From: Roseburia lenta | GTDB lineage: Bacteria > Bacillota > Clostridia > Lachnospirales > Lachnospiraceae | Direction: 5' to 3' | Assembly (NCBI RefSeq): GCF_014287435.1 | Contig: NZ_JACOPG010000003.1 | Span: forward strand, 124,001 to 188,000 | Length of the DNA stretch: 64,000 nucleotides | In this document: piece after piece, positions 28,293 to 35,403 of the stretch | How positions within the stretch are numbered: the first letter of the stretch is position 1 | Layout of the letters: every line of letters begins with the position of its first letter | The notes under the pieces: generated by a model | The model's input: only the letters and a program-made list of their open reading frames with translations | Databases searched by the model: none | What the model was told of the DNA's origin: nothing | Program-made: the position numbers and the translations under genes

Positions 28293-31253
28293 ATGGCAGA
28301 ATTGGAGTCAGTAATAGAAAAGCGTCTTATAGATCAACTTTGCAGCGGAGAATCGCAGTGGACTTATAGACCGGATATTAGGACAGAAGAAGACCTGTGG
28401 AGTAATTTTAAATACATATTAGAGCAGAATAACAAGGCAAAATTGGATGATGTTCCACTTAGTGAATCAGAATTTGCCAAGATTAAGAACGATTTATCTC
28501 ATGCTTCTTTTTATGACGCGGGAAAGTGGCTGATTGGAGAAAATGGCAAGGTTTATGTTCATATTCAAAGGGGAAATGAGACACTGCATCTTGTTGTTAT
28601 GAATAATGAACATATTGCAGGGGGAACAAGCGTCTATGAAGTGATTAATCAGTATCAGGCATTTAGGGATGAAGCGGATGAGAATGGTAGAGACAGAAGA
28701 TTTGATGTGACGTTACTTATCAACGGAATTCCTATGATTCATATTGAATTGAAGAACAAAGAACATTCATATATGGATGGGTATAGGCAGATAAAGAAAT
28801 ATATTGCAGAGGGAAAATTCCATGGGATTTTCTCAAATGTTCAGATGTTTGTAGTTAGTAATGTGGATGACACAAAATATTTTTCATCCGCCAGAGATAC
28901 AGAATTAAATAAAAAGTTCCTGACAGGGTGGATTGATGATGAAAATGATCCGGTGTGTGACTATCTGGATTTTGCACAGGCAGTACTTAAAATACCGGAA
29001 GCACATGAGATGGTTACAAAGTATACGGTGTTGGATAATGACAAGAAGAAACTTCTTATCTTAAGACCATATCAGATTCATGCAATTGAAGCTATGAGAA
29101 CCGCGTCAAAAACAGGCAAATCTGGTTATATCTGGCATACAACAGGCTCTGGAAAAACCATGACATCTTACAAGGCTACAAGAAATCTTTTGATGGATAT
29201 TCCATCGATTCAAAAGACGATATTTTTGATTGATAGGAAGGATTTGGATTTACAGACAAAAGGGGCTTTTCAGTCATATGCTGACAACGACACTATTGAT
29301 GTTGATGATACAGAGCATGTGGGTAGTTTGATTAAGAAATTGGTCGACGATAACAGACAGATGATCGTAACCACAAGACAGAAGATGCAGGTAATGATTA
29401 ATCGTCGTTTGAAAGAAGGAACCAAGGAATATAACAAGATAAAGGCTCTTAAGGTGGCTTTTGTTGTGGATGAGTGCCATAGGGCTGTGACGCCACAGAC
29501 AAAAAGAGATATAGAGAGATTTTTTAATCATTCCCTGTGGTTTGGCTTTACTGGGACACCTATATTTGAAGAAAATAAATATGAGCAAAAAGGGGATTTG
29601 CCGCAGACTACAGAGGAATTATATGGTCCATGTCTCCATAGTTACACAATAAAAGAAGCAATTCACGATGGCGCGGTATTAGGCTTTAATGTTGAAAACC
29701 TAGGACCAAAAGGTATCGAAAAAGAAGACGAAGAAAAGTATTATCACAGTGAAAGACATATGAGAAATGTTCTGAATGTAATACTGAATCAGTCTACTTC
29801 GAAATTCGGAATGCAAAATGGGCGAGGAAAAACTTATGAGGCTATGCTGACTGTAGAATCGATTGCAATTGCTCAGAAGTACTATGAAATGATATTGAAA
29901 ATCAAGGCTGGTGAGGATGAACTGAAAATCAATGAAGAAATAAAAAAGGCGCTTCCTGATTTTCCAAAAGTGGCTATTACTTTTTCAGTGTCTGAAAATG
30001 AAGAAACATCGCAGACAAACCAAGATGCTATGAAACGGTACCTTATGTATTATAACAACATATTTGGAACGAAATATGGAATTGAGGGGCTGGGTGCATA
30101 TAATAGTAATTTGAATGATCGATTAGCGCGAAAGGGAAATCGTTACAAGTTGAGCAGAGATCAGCAGGTGGATCTTGTTATAGTGGTAGATCGTCTGCTT
30201 ACAGGCTTTGATGCACCTTGTTTGTCAACATTATTCATTGACAGGCAGCCGATGAGCCCGCAAGGGTTAATACAGGCGTTTTCCAGAACAAATCGTTTAT
30301 TTGACCAGAATAAAGAGTATGGGCAGATTGTTACATTCAGGAATCCAAAAGAGTACAAAGAAAAAATTAATGATGCACTTGTGTTATATTCGAAAGGGGG
30401 GATAGGGCAGGCGATAGCAGAAGATTGGGATACGGTGCTTGAAAATTTCACGTTATCATTAAAGACTATAAGAACCTTTGCACCTGAGCCCAAGGACGTT
30501 GTGAACCTGTCCAAAAAACAAAAGAAGACATTCATCAAATTGTTTAGAGACTTGGATCATGACTATGCGCATCTGAAATCGTTTTCTACATTTGAACCTA
30601 AAATGCTGGGTAAATTCGAGTTTGGTCAGGATATATATGAGGATTACGCCGCAGTCTATAATAATGTAATGGAGGAATTGAAGAAAGATCCGATAGACGA
30701 TACAGATGATGAGCCAATTAGAGATGATTATGATTTAGTGGCTCATAGCAAGTTTAGGATTGATTTCGAATACATTGTAGAACTATTGCAGGGGTTTGTT
30801 GATTTCTTGGATCAGAAAAATGAAGATTTTGATGAGGCTGAGTTTGAGCATAAACTTTTACAATTGAAGGAGATGGTAAAAGAATTCGCCGAGAACAATC
30901 CGAGACTAAGTGACTTATTATTGCAAGTCTTAGATGAGATTGAGCAGGATAAAGCCCGATTTATGGGTCAGGATATTTCTGTTATTATCAATCAGATGCG
31001 TTACGCTGCTATAGATAAAGAAATTGAAAAGTTTTCTTCAAAATGGTTTGTACCCTTTGAGGATGTAAAATATGAAGCATACAATTTTAAGGATGGAGAA
31101 CTTGCCAATGAAAACAAGTTAAAAGCAGCGGCTGACTATGCGGCATATAAAGATAACACAGTTGATGCGCTCCCTAAGTTTAAATTTAATGGAGCGCTTA
31201 TAAAAGAGTTTAAGGAAGTTTTGATGTCTGAAATCAGTCCATTGCTTGGATAG
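28293..31253 (+). CDS. hsdR: Type I restriction endonuclease subunit
   Basis: The 986-residue motor and nuclease subunit that translocates DNA and cuts unmodified targets. The N-terminal nuclease domain has the acidic core ending in IPMIHIELKNKE (the ExK of the PD-ExK fold). The helicase part has Walker A TTGSGKT near residue 282, DECH near 392, FTGTPIF, and motif VI-like GLIQAFSRTNR. The C-terminal helical domain binds HsdM. AAGGAGAAG precedes the ATG. Intact frame, so the system may be functional. Confidence 0.95.
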   Translation: MAELESVIEKRLIDQLCSGESQWTYRPDIRTEEDLWSNFKYILEQNNKAKLDDVPLSESEFAKIKNDLSHASFYDAGKWLIGENGKVYVHIQRGNETLHLVVMNNEHIAGGTSVYEVINQYQAFRDEADENGRDRRFDVTLLINGIPMIHIELKNKEHSYMDGYRQIKKYIAEGKFHGIFSNVQMFVVSNVDDTKYFSSARDTELNKKFLTGWIDDENDPVCDYLDFAQAVLKIPEAHEMVTKYTVLDNDKKKLLILRPYQIHAIEAMRTASKTGKSGYIWHTTGSGKTMTSYKATRNLLMDIPSIQKTIFLIDRKDLDLQTKGAFQSYADNDTIDVDDTEHVGSLIKKLVDDNRQMIVTTRQKMQVMINRRLKEGTKEYNKIKALKVAFVVDECHRAVTPQTKRDIERFFNHSLWFGFTGTPIFEENKYEQKGDLPQTTEELYGPCLHSYTIKEAIHDGAVLGFNVENLGPKGIEKEDEEKYYHSERHMRNVLNVILNQSTSKFGMQNGRGKTYEAMLTVESIAIAQKYYEMILKIKAGEDELKINEEIKKALPDFPKVAITFSVSENEETSQTNQDAMKRYLMYYNNIFGTKYGIEGLGAYNSNLNDRLARKGNRYKLSRDQQVDLVIVVDRLLTGFDAPCLSTLFIDRQPMSPQGLIQAFSRTNRLFDQNKEYGQIVTFRNPKEYKEKINDALVLYSKGGIGQAIAEDWDTVLENFTLSLKTIRTFAPEPKDVVNLSKKQKKTFIKLFRDLDHDYAHLKSFSTFEPKMLGKFEFGQDIYEDYAAVYNNVMEELKKDPIDDTDDEPIRDDYDLVAHSKFRIDFEYIVELLQGFVDFLDQKNEDFDEAEFEHKLLQLKEMVKEFAENNPRLSDLLLQVLDEIEQDKARFMGQDISVIINQMRYAAIDKEIEKFSSKWFVPFEDVKYEAYNFKDGELANENKLKAAADYAAYKDNTVDALPKFKFNGALIKEFKEVLMSEISPLLG

Positions 31254-31320
31254 TGTAAAGAAGAAAACTTGTGGTGATGAACGATTTCTAGTTGCATGAT
31301 TTGAAAGAGAGGATATTATA

Positions 31321-31557
31321 TTGAAAAGCACACTTATAAAAGATACTACAAAATCAGAAAGAATTCAGATTGTAAAACAGTGGGAAGAAACAGAGGGGTG
31401 TGAGAGCGGCGGAATCGACCTGATGGAATTTTTTAGAGAATACATAGATGGGACTAAGGAAATATCGGAAGTTAATGCAGCGTTCACTGCAAAGTATATG
31501 TCGGATATCCCAGATGAGTCTCCGAGAATAAGTTGTGGTGAAGGGATGAGAAGATGA
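31321..31557 (+). CDS. Small protein of unknown function, island cassette
   Basis: A 78-residue acidic protein with a probable TTG start (GAGAGGA 7 nt upstream). It starts KSTLIKDTTKSERIQIVKQW and includes FFREYIDGTKEISEVN; similar short proteins accompany DUF3791/DUF3990 genes in gut Firmicutes, and antitoxin-like roles have been suggested for such proteins, but I do not recognise a named family with certainty. It opens the small-gene cassette after hsdR and is followed at 16 bp by the DUF3791 gene. Confidence 0.6.
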   Translation: MKSTLIKDTTKSERIQIVKQWEETEGCESGGIDLMEFFREYIDGTKEISEVNAAFTAKYMSDIPDESPRISCGEGMRR

Positions 31558-31573
31558 GCAGAGGAGTTTTTGC

Positions 31574-31813
31574 ATGATGACAGATGAAATCATTAAGGAT
31601 TCTAATGAACTTGAGTTTGTTGTATTCTGCATTGAAAATGTTGCAGCAAAATTGGGGGTGGATGCTGATTTTGTATATAAAGCATTGACCGAACAGAGTG
31701 ATATTCTGAACAATTATATTGTACCGGAATATGAAGTGCTTCATACCCAGAGCAAAGAATACATTGTAGATGATATTCTTCGTGTGATGGTGGAAAAGGG
31801 GGTGGAAGTGTGA
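31574..31813 (+). CDS. DUF3791 family protein
   Basis: A 79-residue protein matching the DUF3791 pattern: an N-terminal FVVFCIENVAAKLGV helix, a YKAL...S.ILNNYIVPEYEVLHTQSKEYIVDDI core. The family is repeatedly found next to DUF3990 genes, as here, where the stop overlaps the DUF3990 start (GTGA). This tight coupling of a small and a larger protein is typical of antitoxin-toxin pairs; that role is an inference. Confidence 0.72.
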   Translation: MMTDEIIKDSNELEFVVFCIENVAAKLGVDADFVYKALTEQSDILNNYIVPEYEVLHTQSKEYIVDDILRVMVEKGVEV

Positions 31814-32280
31814 TTCTTTATCATGGTTCATTTTTGGCGATCTCGCAGCCGGATTTGGCTCATTCTCGTCCAAATGTTGATTTCGGGCGCGGCTTTTATG
31901 TCACACCCTTGTATGAACAGGCAAAAAAATGGTGTGGAAAATTTAAACGTCAGGGAAAAGACGGTATTATTTCTAAATATGAATATGATGAGCAATATGA
32001 GCCCGAACTGAAAGTTTTGAAATTCGAATCCTATTCTGAGGAATGGCTTGATTTTATTTTGAGTTGTCGTGGGGGAAAAGACGTGGCTGACTATGACCTT
32101 GTATTTGGTGGTGTTGCCAATGATAAGGTGTTCAATACAGTGGAATTGTATTTTGATGGTTTGATTGATAAGGCAGAGGCTCTAAAACGTCTACGGTATG
32201 AAAAGCCTAATCTTCAAATATGTTTTCGTACAGAAAAAGCATTATTTCTATTGCGTTATGAAGGGAGTGAGAAAGTATGA
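31810..32280 (+). CDS. DUF3990 protein, possible ADP-ribosyltransferase-fold toxin
   Basis: A 156-residue protein starting with GTG that overlaps the preceding stop. LYHGSFLAISQPDL, then FGRGFYVTPLYEQAKKW and a C-terminal YDLVFGGVANDKVFNTVELYFDG give the DUF3990 pattern. I recall this family as grouped with ADP-ribosyltransferase-like folds, in which the H-G near the N-terminus and G-R-G-F-Y-V-T correspond to NAD-binding elements. Function as a toxin guarded by the flanking DUF3791-type proteins is an inference from the overlapping four-gene arrangement. Confidence 0.7.
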   Translation: MILYHGSFLAISQPDLAHSRPNVDFGRGFYVTPLYEQAKKWCGKFKRQGKDGIISKYEYDEQYEPELKVLKFESYSEEWLDFILSCRGGKDVADYDLVFGGVANDKVFNTVELYFDGLIDKAEALKRLRYEKPNLQICFRTEKALFLLRYEGSEKV

Positions 32281-32489
32281 TGGCTAATCCGATCCTACTT
32301 CAGAAAAAATACTGTCGTATTATTGAAAGTTTTGCGAGCCGGCAAGGAATTTCACTGGATGCGGCATTGGATTTTTTTTATTGTTCTGATGTTTACAAAA
32401 TGATGAGAGACGGCGTATCAGATATGCATTGTATGAGTGATGCATATTTGGCAGATGAATTGGGACAAGAATACAGTTCTCGTGGCTAA
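32277..32489 (+). CDS. Second DUF3791-like small protein
   Basis: A 70-residue protein whose ATG overlaps the DUF3990 stop (ATGA). CRIIESFASRQGISLDAALDFFYCSDVYKMM and a C-terminal HCMSDAYLADELGQEY resemble the family of short proteins that accompany DUF3990. It would complete a small/toxin/small gene order. The repeat copy C of the recombinase system begins 30 bp downstream. Confidence 0.62.
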   Translation: MMANPILLQKKYCRIIESFASRQGISLDAALDFFYCSDVYKMMRDGVSDMHCMSDAYLADELGQEYSSRG

Positions 32490-32518
32490 AGAGATATATT
32501 GAAGTTAGGGAGCATTAT

Positions 32519-32534
32519 CCTTCATCAGCGTAAG
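32519..32534 (+). repeat. Recombination-site repeat copy C (beside the recombinase)
   Basis: CCTTCATCAGCGTAAG, the last 16 bp of copies A and B, same orientation as A and inverted to B. The reading LHQRK continues as RLVISLDLTVSA and stop, as if another hsdS tail. It lies 10 bp past the recombinase stop. Confidence 0.75.
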
Positions 32535-32544
32535 CGTTTAGTTA

Positions 32545-33471
32545 TTAGTTTAGACTTGACAGTGAGCGCATAACCAAATCAACATCTTTGCTCTCGAGTT
32601 CCTGAATGACGTGAAGGTAAGTTTTTTGCGTTGTAGTCATGCTTGAATGTCCCAGCCTTTGAGCAACGCTTGCAATTGATACGCCTGCAAACAGGAGAAG
32701 TGAAGCGTGTGTGTGCCGCAGTCCATGAATGGATATTATCGGCACATCAACTTTTTTACAATATCGCGCTAGGATGTTGTTGATGGTTGAGTTGTAGACT
32801 TTGCCAGATATAAATATGGGTTCGTCCTCAGGTAGATCCTTGACTAATGTTGAAAATTGGATTATAAGTTGCCAGTCGATCTGAATTTTTCGTACGGACG
32901 ATTGGTTTTTGGTGGGCATATACCCACCACCATTTTTATAATCCCATGTCTTGTTGATGGATAAGGATTGCTTTGTAAAATCAAAATCCCTAGGAGTGAT
33001 CGCTAGAGCCTCCGAAAATCGCATGCCTGTTTTGGCTACTAATAAAATAAACCAGTCCCAGTTGACTTCTTGTCCCAAATTCAAATTTGACAATAGTTTG
33101 TGGAGTTCAAACTGATTTAAATATTTGATTTTTTTCTTTTTAGGATTTTTTCCTTTAATAATAGCCTTTCGTGTAGGATCTCTCTCGATAAGCCCCTCAT
33201 CGACTGCATCTAGGATGGCGCCTTTTAGTTGATGGTGAAAATCCATTGTCGTCTGCCTTTCGTGAAACTCAGCATAATCATTCAATAATTTCTGATAGGT
33301 TATTCTTGTCATGTCACCAACTTTTAGGTCTGGCGCTAACTTCTGTATCCAGGCTAGCGTTAACCGATACTTGTCCATTGTAACCTTTCTTATCGCCCCC
33401 TCCTTATAAATTTCAATCCATTGTGCGTAGTAGTTATAGAATAAATCTGTGTTGTCTATGTTATTCAGCAT
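32545..33471 (-). CDS. Tyrosine recombinase of the hsdS-inversion type
   Basis: A 308-residue site-specific recombinase. The N-terminal SAM-like DNA-binding domain covers about residues 10-110; the catalytic domain has the first arginine in GMRFSEAL, then the HGLRHTHAS box and the nucleophile tyrosine in TTTQKTYLHVI. It resembles the recombinases beside invertible type I hsdS genes in gut Firmicutes (family recall). GGAGG for its ATG lies inside the end of the inverted hsdS piece, whose stop overlaps the start by 11 bp. Repeat copies B and C lie 26 bp upstream of its start and 10 bp after its stop. Confidence 0.9.
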   Translation of the reverse strand: MLNNIDNTDLFYNYYAQWIEIYKEGAIRKVTMDKYRLTLAWIQKLAPDLKVGDMTRITYQKLLNDYAEFHERQTTMDFHHQLKGAILDAVDEGLIERDPTRKAIIKGKNPKKKKIKYLNQFELHKLLSNLNLGQEVNWDWFILLVAKTGMRFSEALAITPRDFDFTKQSLSINKTWDYKNGGGYMPTKNQSSVRKIQIDWQLIIQFSTLVKDLPEDEPIFISGKVYNSTINNILARYCKKVDVPIISIHGLRHTHASLLLFAGVSIASVAQRLGHSSMTTTQKTYLHVIQELESKDVDLVMRSLSSLN

Positions 33472-34183
33472 AAAAACCTCCCAATATTATGATAGGCTTA
33501 CGCTGATGAAGGGTGATGAGGTTGTCTAACTGTTCAAAATAAGCACCAATTTTCTTTTGCTCTTCAATATTTGAAGGCACACAAACAGGAAATTTTTCTA
33601 GTTCCCTCATGCTTAAATTAGGCTGCGTTCCGTTTGATGCTTTATCAGCGACCTGAGCCTGCAAATCTTTTGTTTGTAACAAATTATACAGGAAATATGG
33701 ATATGTTTTGTCTCCACATCTCATTGCTGCTAAAGGCGACCATATATTGAATTTTTCAGTAGTTTCAACAATTGCGACCTTTCCTACAGTAGAACCTGAC
33801 TTCACCAAATATACATCGTGTAACTGTGGTTTATATTTTTTGCAACAAAGTTCATCATATTTTTCGGATATGTTTCCACGCTTTCTGCTGAAATCAATCT
33901 TGTTATCAACAATAGCATCAACTGATATAAAAGGAACGCCTTCTTCAACTAGTTCAGGAGTTTCATGTGGTCCATCTGTCACAGGTTGAATAAGTAAATC
34001 TAAAACCTTACGCTGTTCCCAAGTATACTTGAAAATGGATCCAAGGGTAAGCCATTGATGATAGAAAACGTTAAAGAATAAGTCCTTAAAACTCGTTGCA
34101 TAAATTTTCCTGCCTATGTATACTATAGTCAGCGGATGGTCTATATGTCTATCGTGTGGACTGACACGTAAAGATGCAAAATT
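33461..34183 (-). pseudogene. Inverted, truncated hsdS cassette
   Basis: Minus-strand HsdS-like frame with one TRD. Recognisable similarity begins at TWEQRKVLDLL (near 34021), runs through ISVDAIVDNKIDF, and ends in IEEQKKIGAYFEQLDNLITLHQRK, then the short tail PIIILGGFYAE. The frame is open from 34183, but no ATG exists before the TRD; GTG 33982 would drop its first strand. It therefore looks like a silent partner or promoterless copy. The TRD differs from that of hsdS, so it would give another DNA specificity if expressed. Confidence 0.72.
33497..33517 (-). repeat. Recombination-site repeat copy B (in inverted hsdS)
   Basis: The 21-bp exact reverse complement of copy A, at the ITLHQRK codons of the inverted hsdS piece. 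Pairing with A allows inversion of about 5.3 kb; pairing with C allows inversion of the recombinase alone. Confidence 0.85.
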
Positions 34184-34292
34184 TTACGGATTTTGGACGA
34201 ATCGTGCAGGCAGAAATATAAGTGGGATTCTGGGAATGGTGACGGATGAACTAGAGCAGGAGATACAGAGAAGATCAGAGGTGATAAAGTGA
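34116..34292 (+). other. Short frame at the right island edge
   Basis: A 58-codon frame (starting MYTIVSGWSICLS, ending ELEQEIQRRSEVIK) crosses the right repeat and overlaps the next gene's GTG. No ribosome site is seen. It may be the end of a gene cut by the island, or chance. Nothing else is evident in 34184-34288. Confidence 0.25.
34255..34283 (+). repeat. Right 29-bp direct repeat of the island
   Basis: Matches 26012-26040 at 28 of 29 positions. It also provides the AGAGGTG ribosome site of the alkyltransferase-like gene. Confidence 0.85.
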
Positions 34293-34927
34293 AAACGAGA
34301 GAAGAAGCCTTAGCCTATGGATTGACTTTTCCCGAGACTTATCAGGAAGCACCCTTCCATGATCCGAATTGGCAGTTGGTGCGGGTGCAGGGCAGTAAAA
34401 AGGCGTTTCTATGGACTTATGAAATGGATGGACTCATCCATTTGAATGTCAAGGTGGATCCCCAGTGGCGGGATTTCTGGAGGGATGCTTACGAGGCTGT
34501 CCTGCCCGGCTATCATCAGAATAAAGAGCACTGGAATACCATACGGCTGGATGGAACCATCCCGGATGTTGATGTCAAGCGGATGATCGCTGAAAGTTAT
34601 GATCTGGTGACGGACAGTCCGACCAAGCGTATATATGAAGCCGTCAAGCGGATCCCAAAGGGGCATGTGGCAACTTATGCACAGGTGGCAAAGATGGCTG
34701 GCAATGAGAAAATGTGCCGGGCGGTCGGAAATGCCCTGCACAAGAACCCGGATCCGGACCATATTCCCTGTTTTCGTGTTGTCAATGCCAAAGGACAACT
34801 CTCCGGTGCATTTGCTTTTGATGGACCAGAGGAGCAGGCAAGGAGACTTCAGGCGGATGGTATTGTGGTAGAAAATGGCAGAGTCGATCTGGAAAAATAT
34901 GGTATGAAAGACCCACACGACGAATAA
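34289..34927 (+). CDS. YjbR-like domain fused to an alkylguanine-DNA alkyltransferase domain
   Basis: A 212-residue two-domain protein with a GTG start (AGAGGTGAT upstream). Residues 1-100 resemble the MmcQ/YjbR DNA-binding fold (GLTFPETYQEAPFHDPNWQLVR). Residues 105-195 are the MGMT/Ogt core: KRIPKGHVATYAQVAKMAG, RAVGNALHKNP and the active-site block IPCFRVVNAKGQLSG. The alkyl-accepting cysteine is kept, but the usual PCHRV histidine is phenylalanine. Alkyltransferase-like proteins replace the cysteine by tryptophan, which is not the case here. Repair of O6-alkylguanine or recognition for nucleotide-excision repair are the options. Confidence 0.82.
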   Translation: MKTREEALAYGLTFPETYQEAPFHDPNWQLVRVQGSKKAFLWTYEMDGLIHLNVKVDPQWRDFWRDAYEAVLPGYHQNKEHWNTIRLDGTIPDVDVKRMIAESYDLVTDSPTKRIYEAVKRIPKGHVATYAQVAKMAGNEKMCRAVGNALHKNPDPDHIPCFRVVNAKGQLSGAFAFDGPEEQARRLQADGIVVENGRVDLEKYGMKDPHDE

Positions 34928-34935
34928 AAAAATTC

Positions 34936-34964
34936 TTGCGTGCGTAAAAAGCCTGTGCTATAAT
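34936..34964 (+). promoter_or_regulatory. Promoter of the tRNA-Tyr/tRNA-Leu unit
   Basis: TTGCGT (34936-34941), 17-bp spacer, TATAAT (34959-34964), 35 bp before tRNA-Tyr. Confidence 0.75.
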
Positions 34965-34998
34965 CTTATTTTGTCAGGACATGAATTTGTTTTGAAAT

Positions 34999-35080
34999 GG
35001 GTGGTTTCCCGAGTGGCCAAAGGGGACAGACTGTAAATCTGCTGCATCTTGCTTCGGTGGTTCGAATCCACCACCACCCA
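34999..35080 (+). tRNA. tRNA-Tyr (GTA)
   Basis: An 82-nt class II tRNA: acceptor GGGTGGT with ACCACCC, anticodon GTA at 35033-35035, a long variable arm, T loop TTCGAAT, discriminator A. The 3' CCA is not encoded. Confidence 0.95.
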
Positions 35081-35108
35081 TTGCACGTAAGATTTAAAGG
35101 TATCATAT

Positions 35109-35233
35109 GTGCTCGTAACAACACTTGACTACTAAGTTCGAACTTCACTGACATTCGTTCTCACTAAGGGTCAAGTATGTATCGCACTAAACTCGAACGG
35201 CGCTATGCTTGTTCTCGTTAAGTGCTCTAACAA
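35109..35233 (+). repeat. Imperfect tandem hairpin repeats between tRNA genes
   Basis: Two related units of 37-38 bp, 35131-35168 and 35186-35222, share ACTAA, TCGAAC, GTTCTC and TAAG in the same order (about 26 of 38 positions). Each can fold with GAAC pairing to GTTC. GTGCTC..TAACAA also recurs at 35109 and 35222. A role in tRNA transcript processing or a remnant element is possible. Confidence 0.5.
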
Positions 35234-35317
35234 GCCGCAGTGGCGGAACTGGCAGACGCGCAGGACTTAAAATCCTGTGGTGGTGACATCGTACCGGTTC
35301 GATTCCGGTCTGCGGCA
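35234..35317 (+). tRNA. tRNA-Leu (TAA)
   Basis: An 84-nt class II tRNA: acceptor GCCGCAG with CTGCGGC, anticodon TAA at 35268-35270 in stem CAGGA/TCCTG, long variable arm, T loop TTCGATT, discriminator A, no encoded CCA. Confidence 0.95.
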
Positions 35318-35328
35318 GTTTCTGTAAG

Positions 35329-35364
35329 GAGGACTTCTTTCTGAATAGAAAGAGGTCCTCTTTT
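35329..35364 (+). terminator. Terminator after tRNA-Leu
   Basis: A 13-bp stem with one G-T wobble (35329-35341 with 35348-35360), 6-nt loop, then T4. Confidence 0.88.
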
Positions 35365-35403
35365 GTATAATAGGCAATTTATAGCAATAGGAGGGATCGG
35401 CGC

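Larger units (their letters stand above)
26041..34254. mobile_element. Type I restriction-modification genomic island
   Basis: An 8.2-kb block between the direct repeats carries hsdM, hsdS, hsdR, three small genes, a tyrosine recombinase and an inverted hsdS piece. Its sequence is visibly richer in A and T and differs in codon use from both flanks, and it separates the amylase from the alkyltransferase gene. The repeats plus a recombinase suggest acquisition as a unit. The recombinase is of the hsdS-inverting type, so it need not be the enzyme that inserted the island. Confidence 0.6.

Noticed and set aside
32545..33471. Recombinase as a prophage integrase
   Set aside because: No phage genes nearby, and its sequence and repeats fit hsdS-inversion enzymes.
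28203..33517. CRISPR-like repeats
   Set aside because: Only three widely spaced copies in mixed orientation, two of them within coding sequence; no array and no cas genes.
34289..34927. Alkyltransferase-like (ATL) protein
   Set aside because: ATL proteins lack the cysteine (usually tryptophan in its place); here the cysteine is present.
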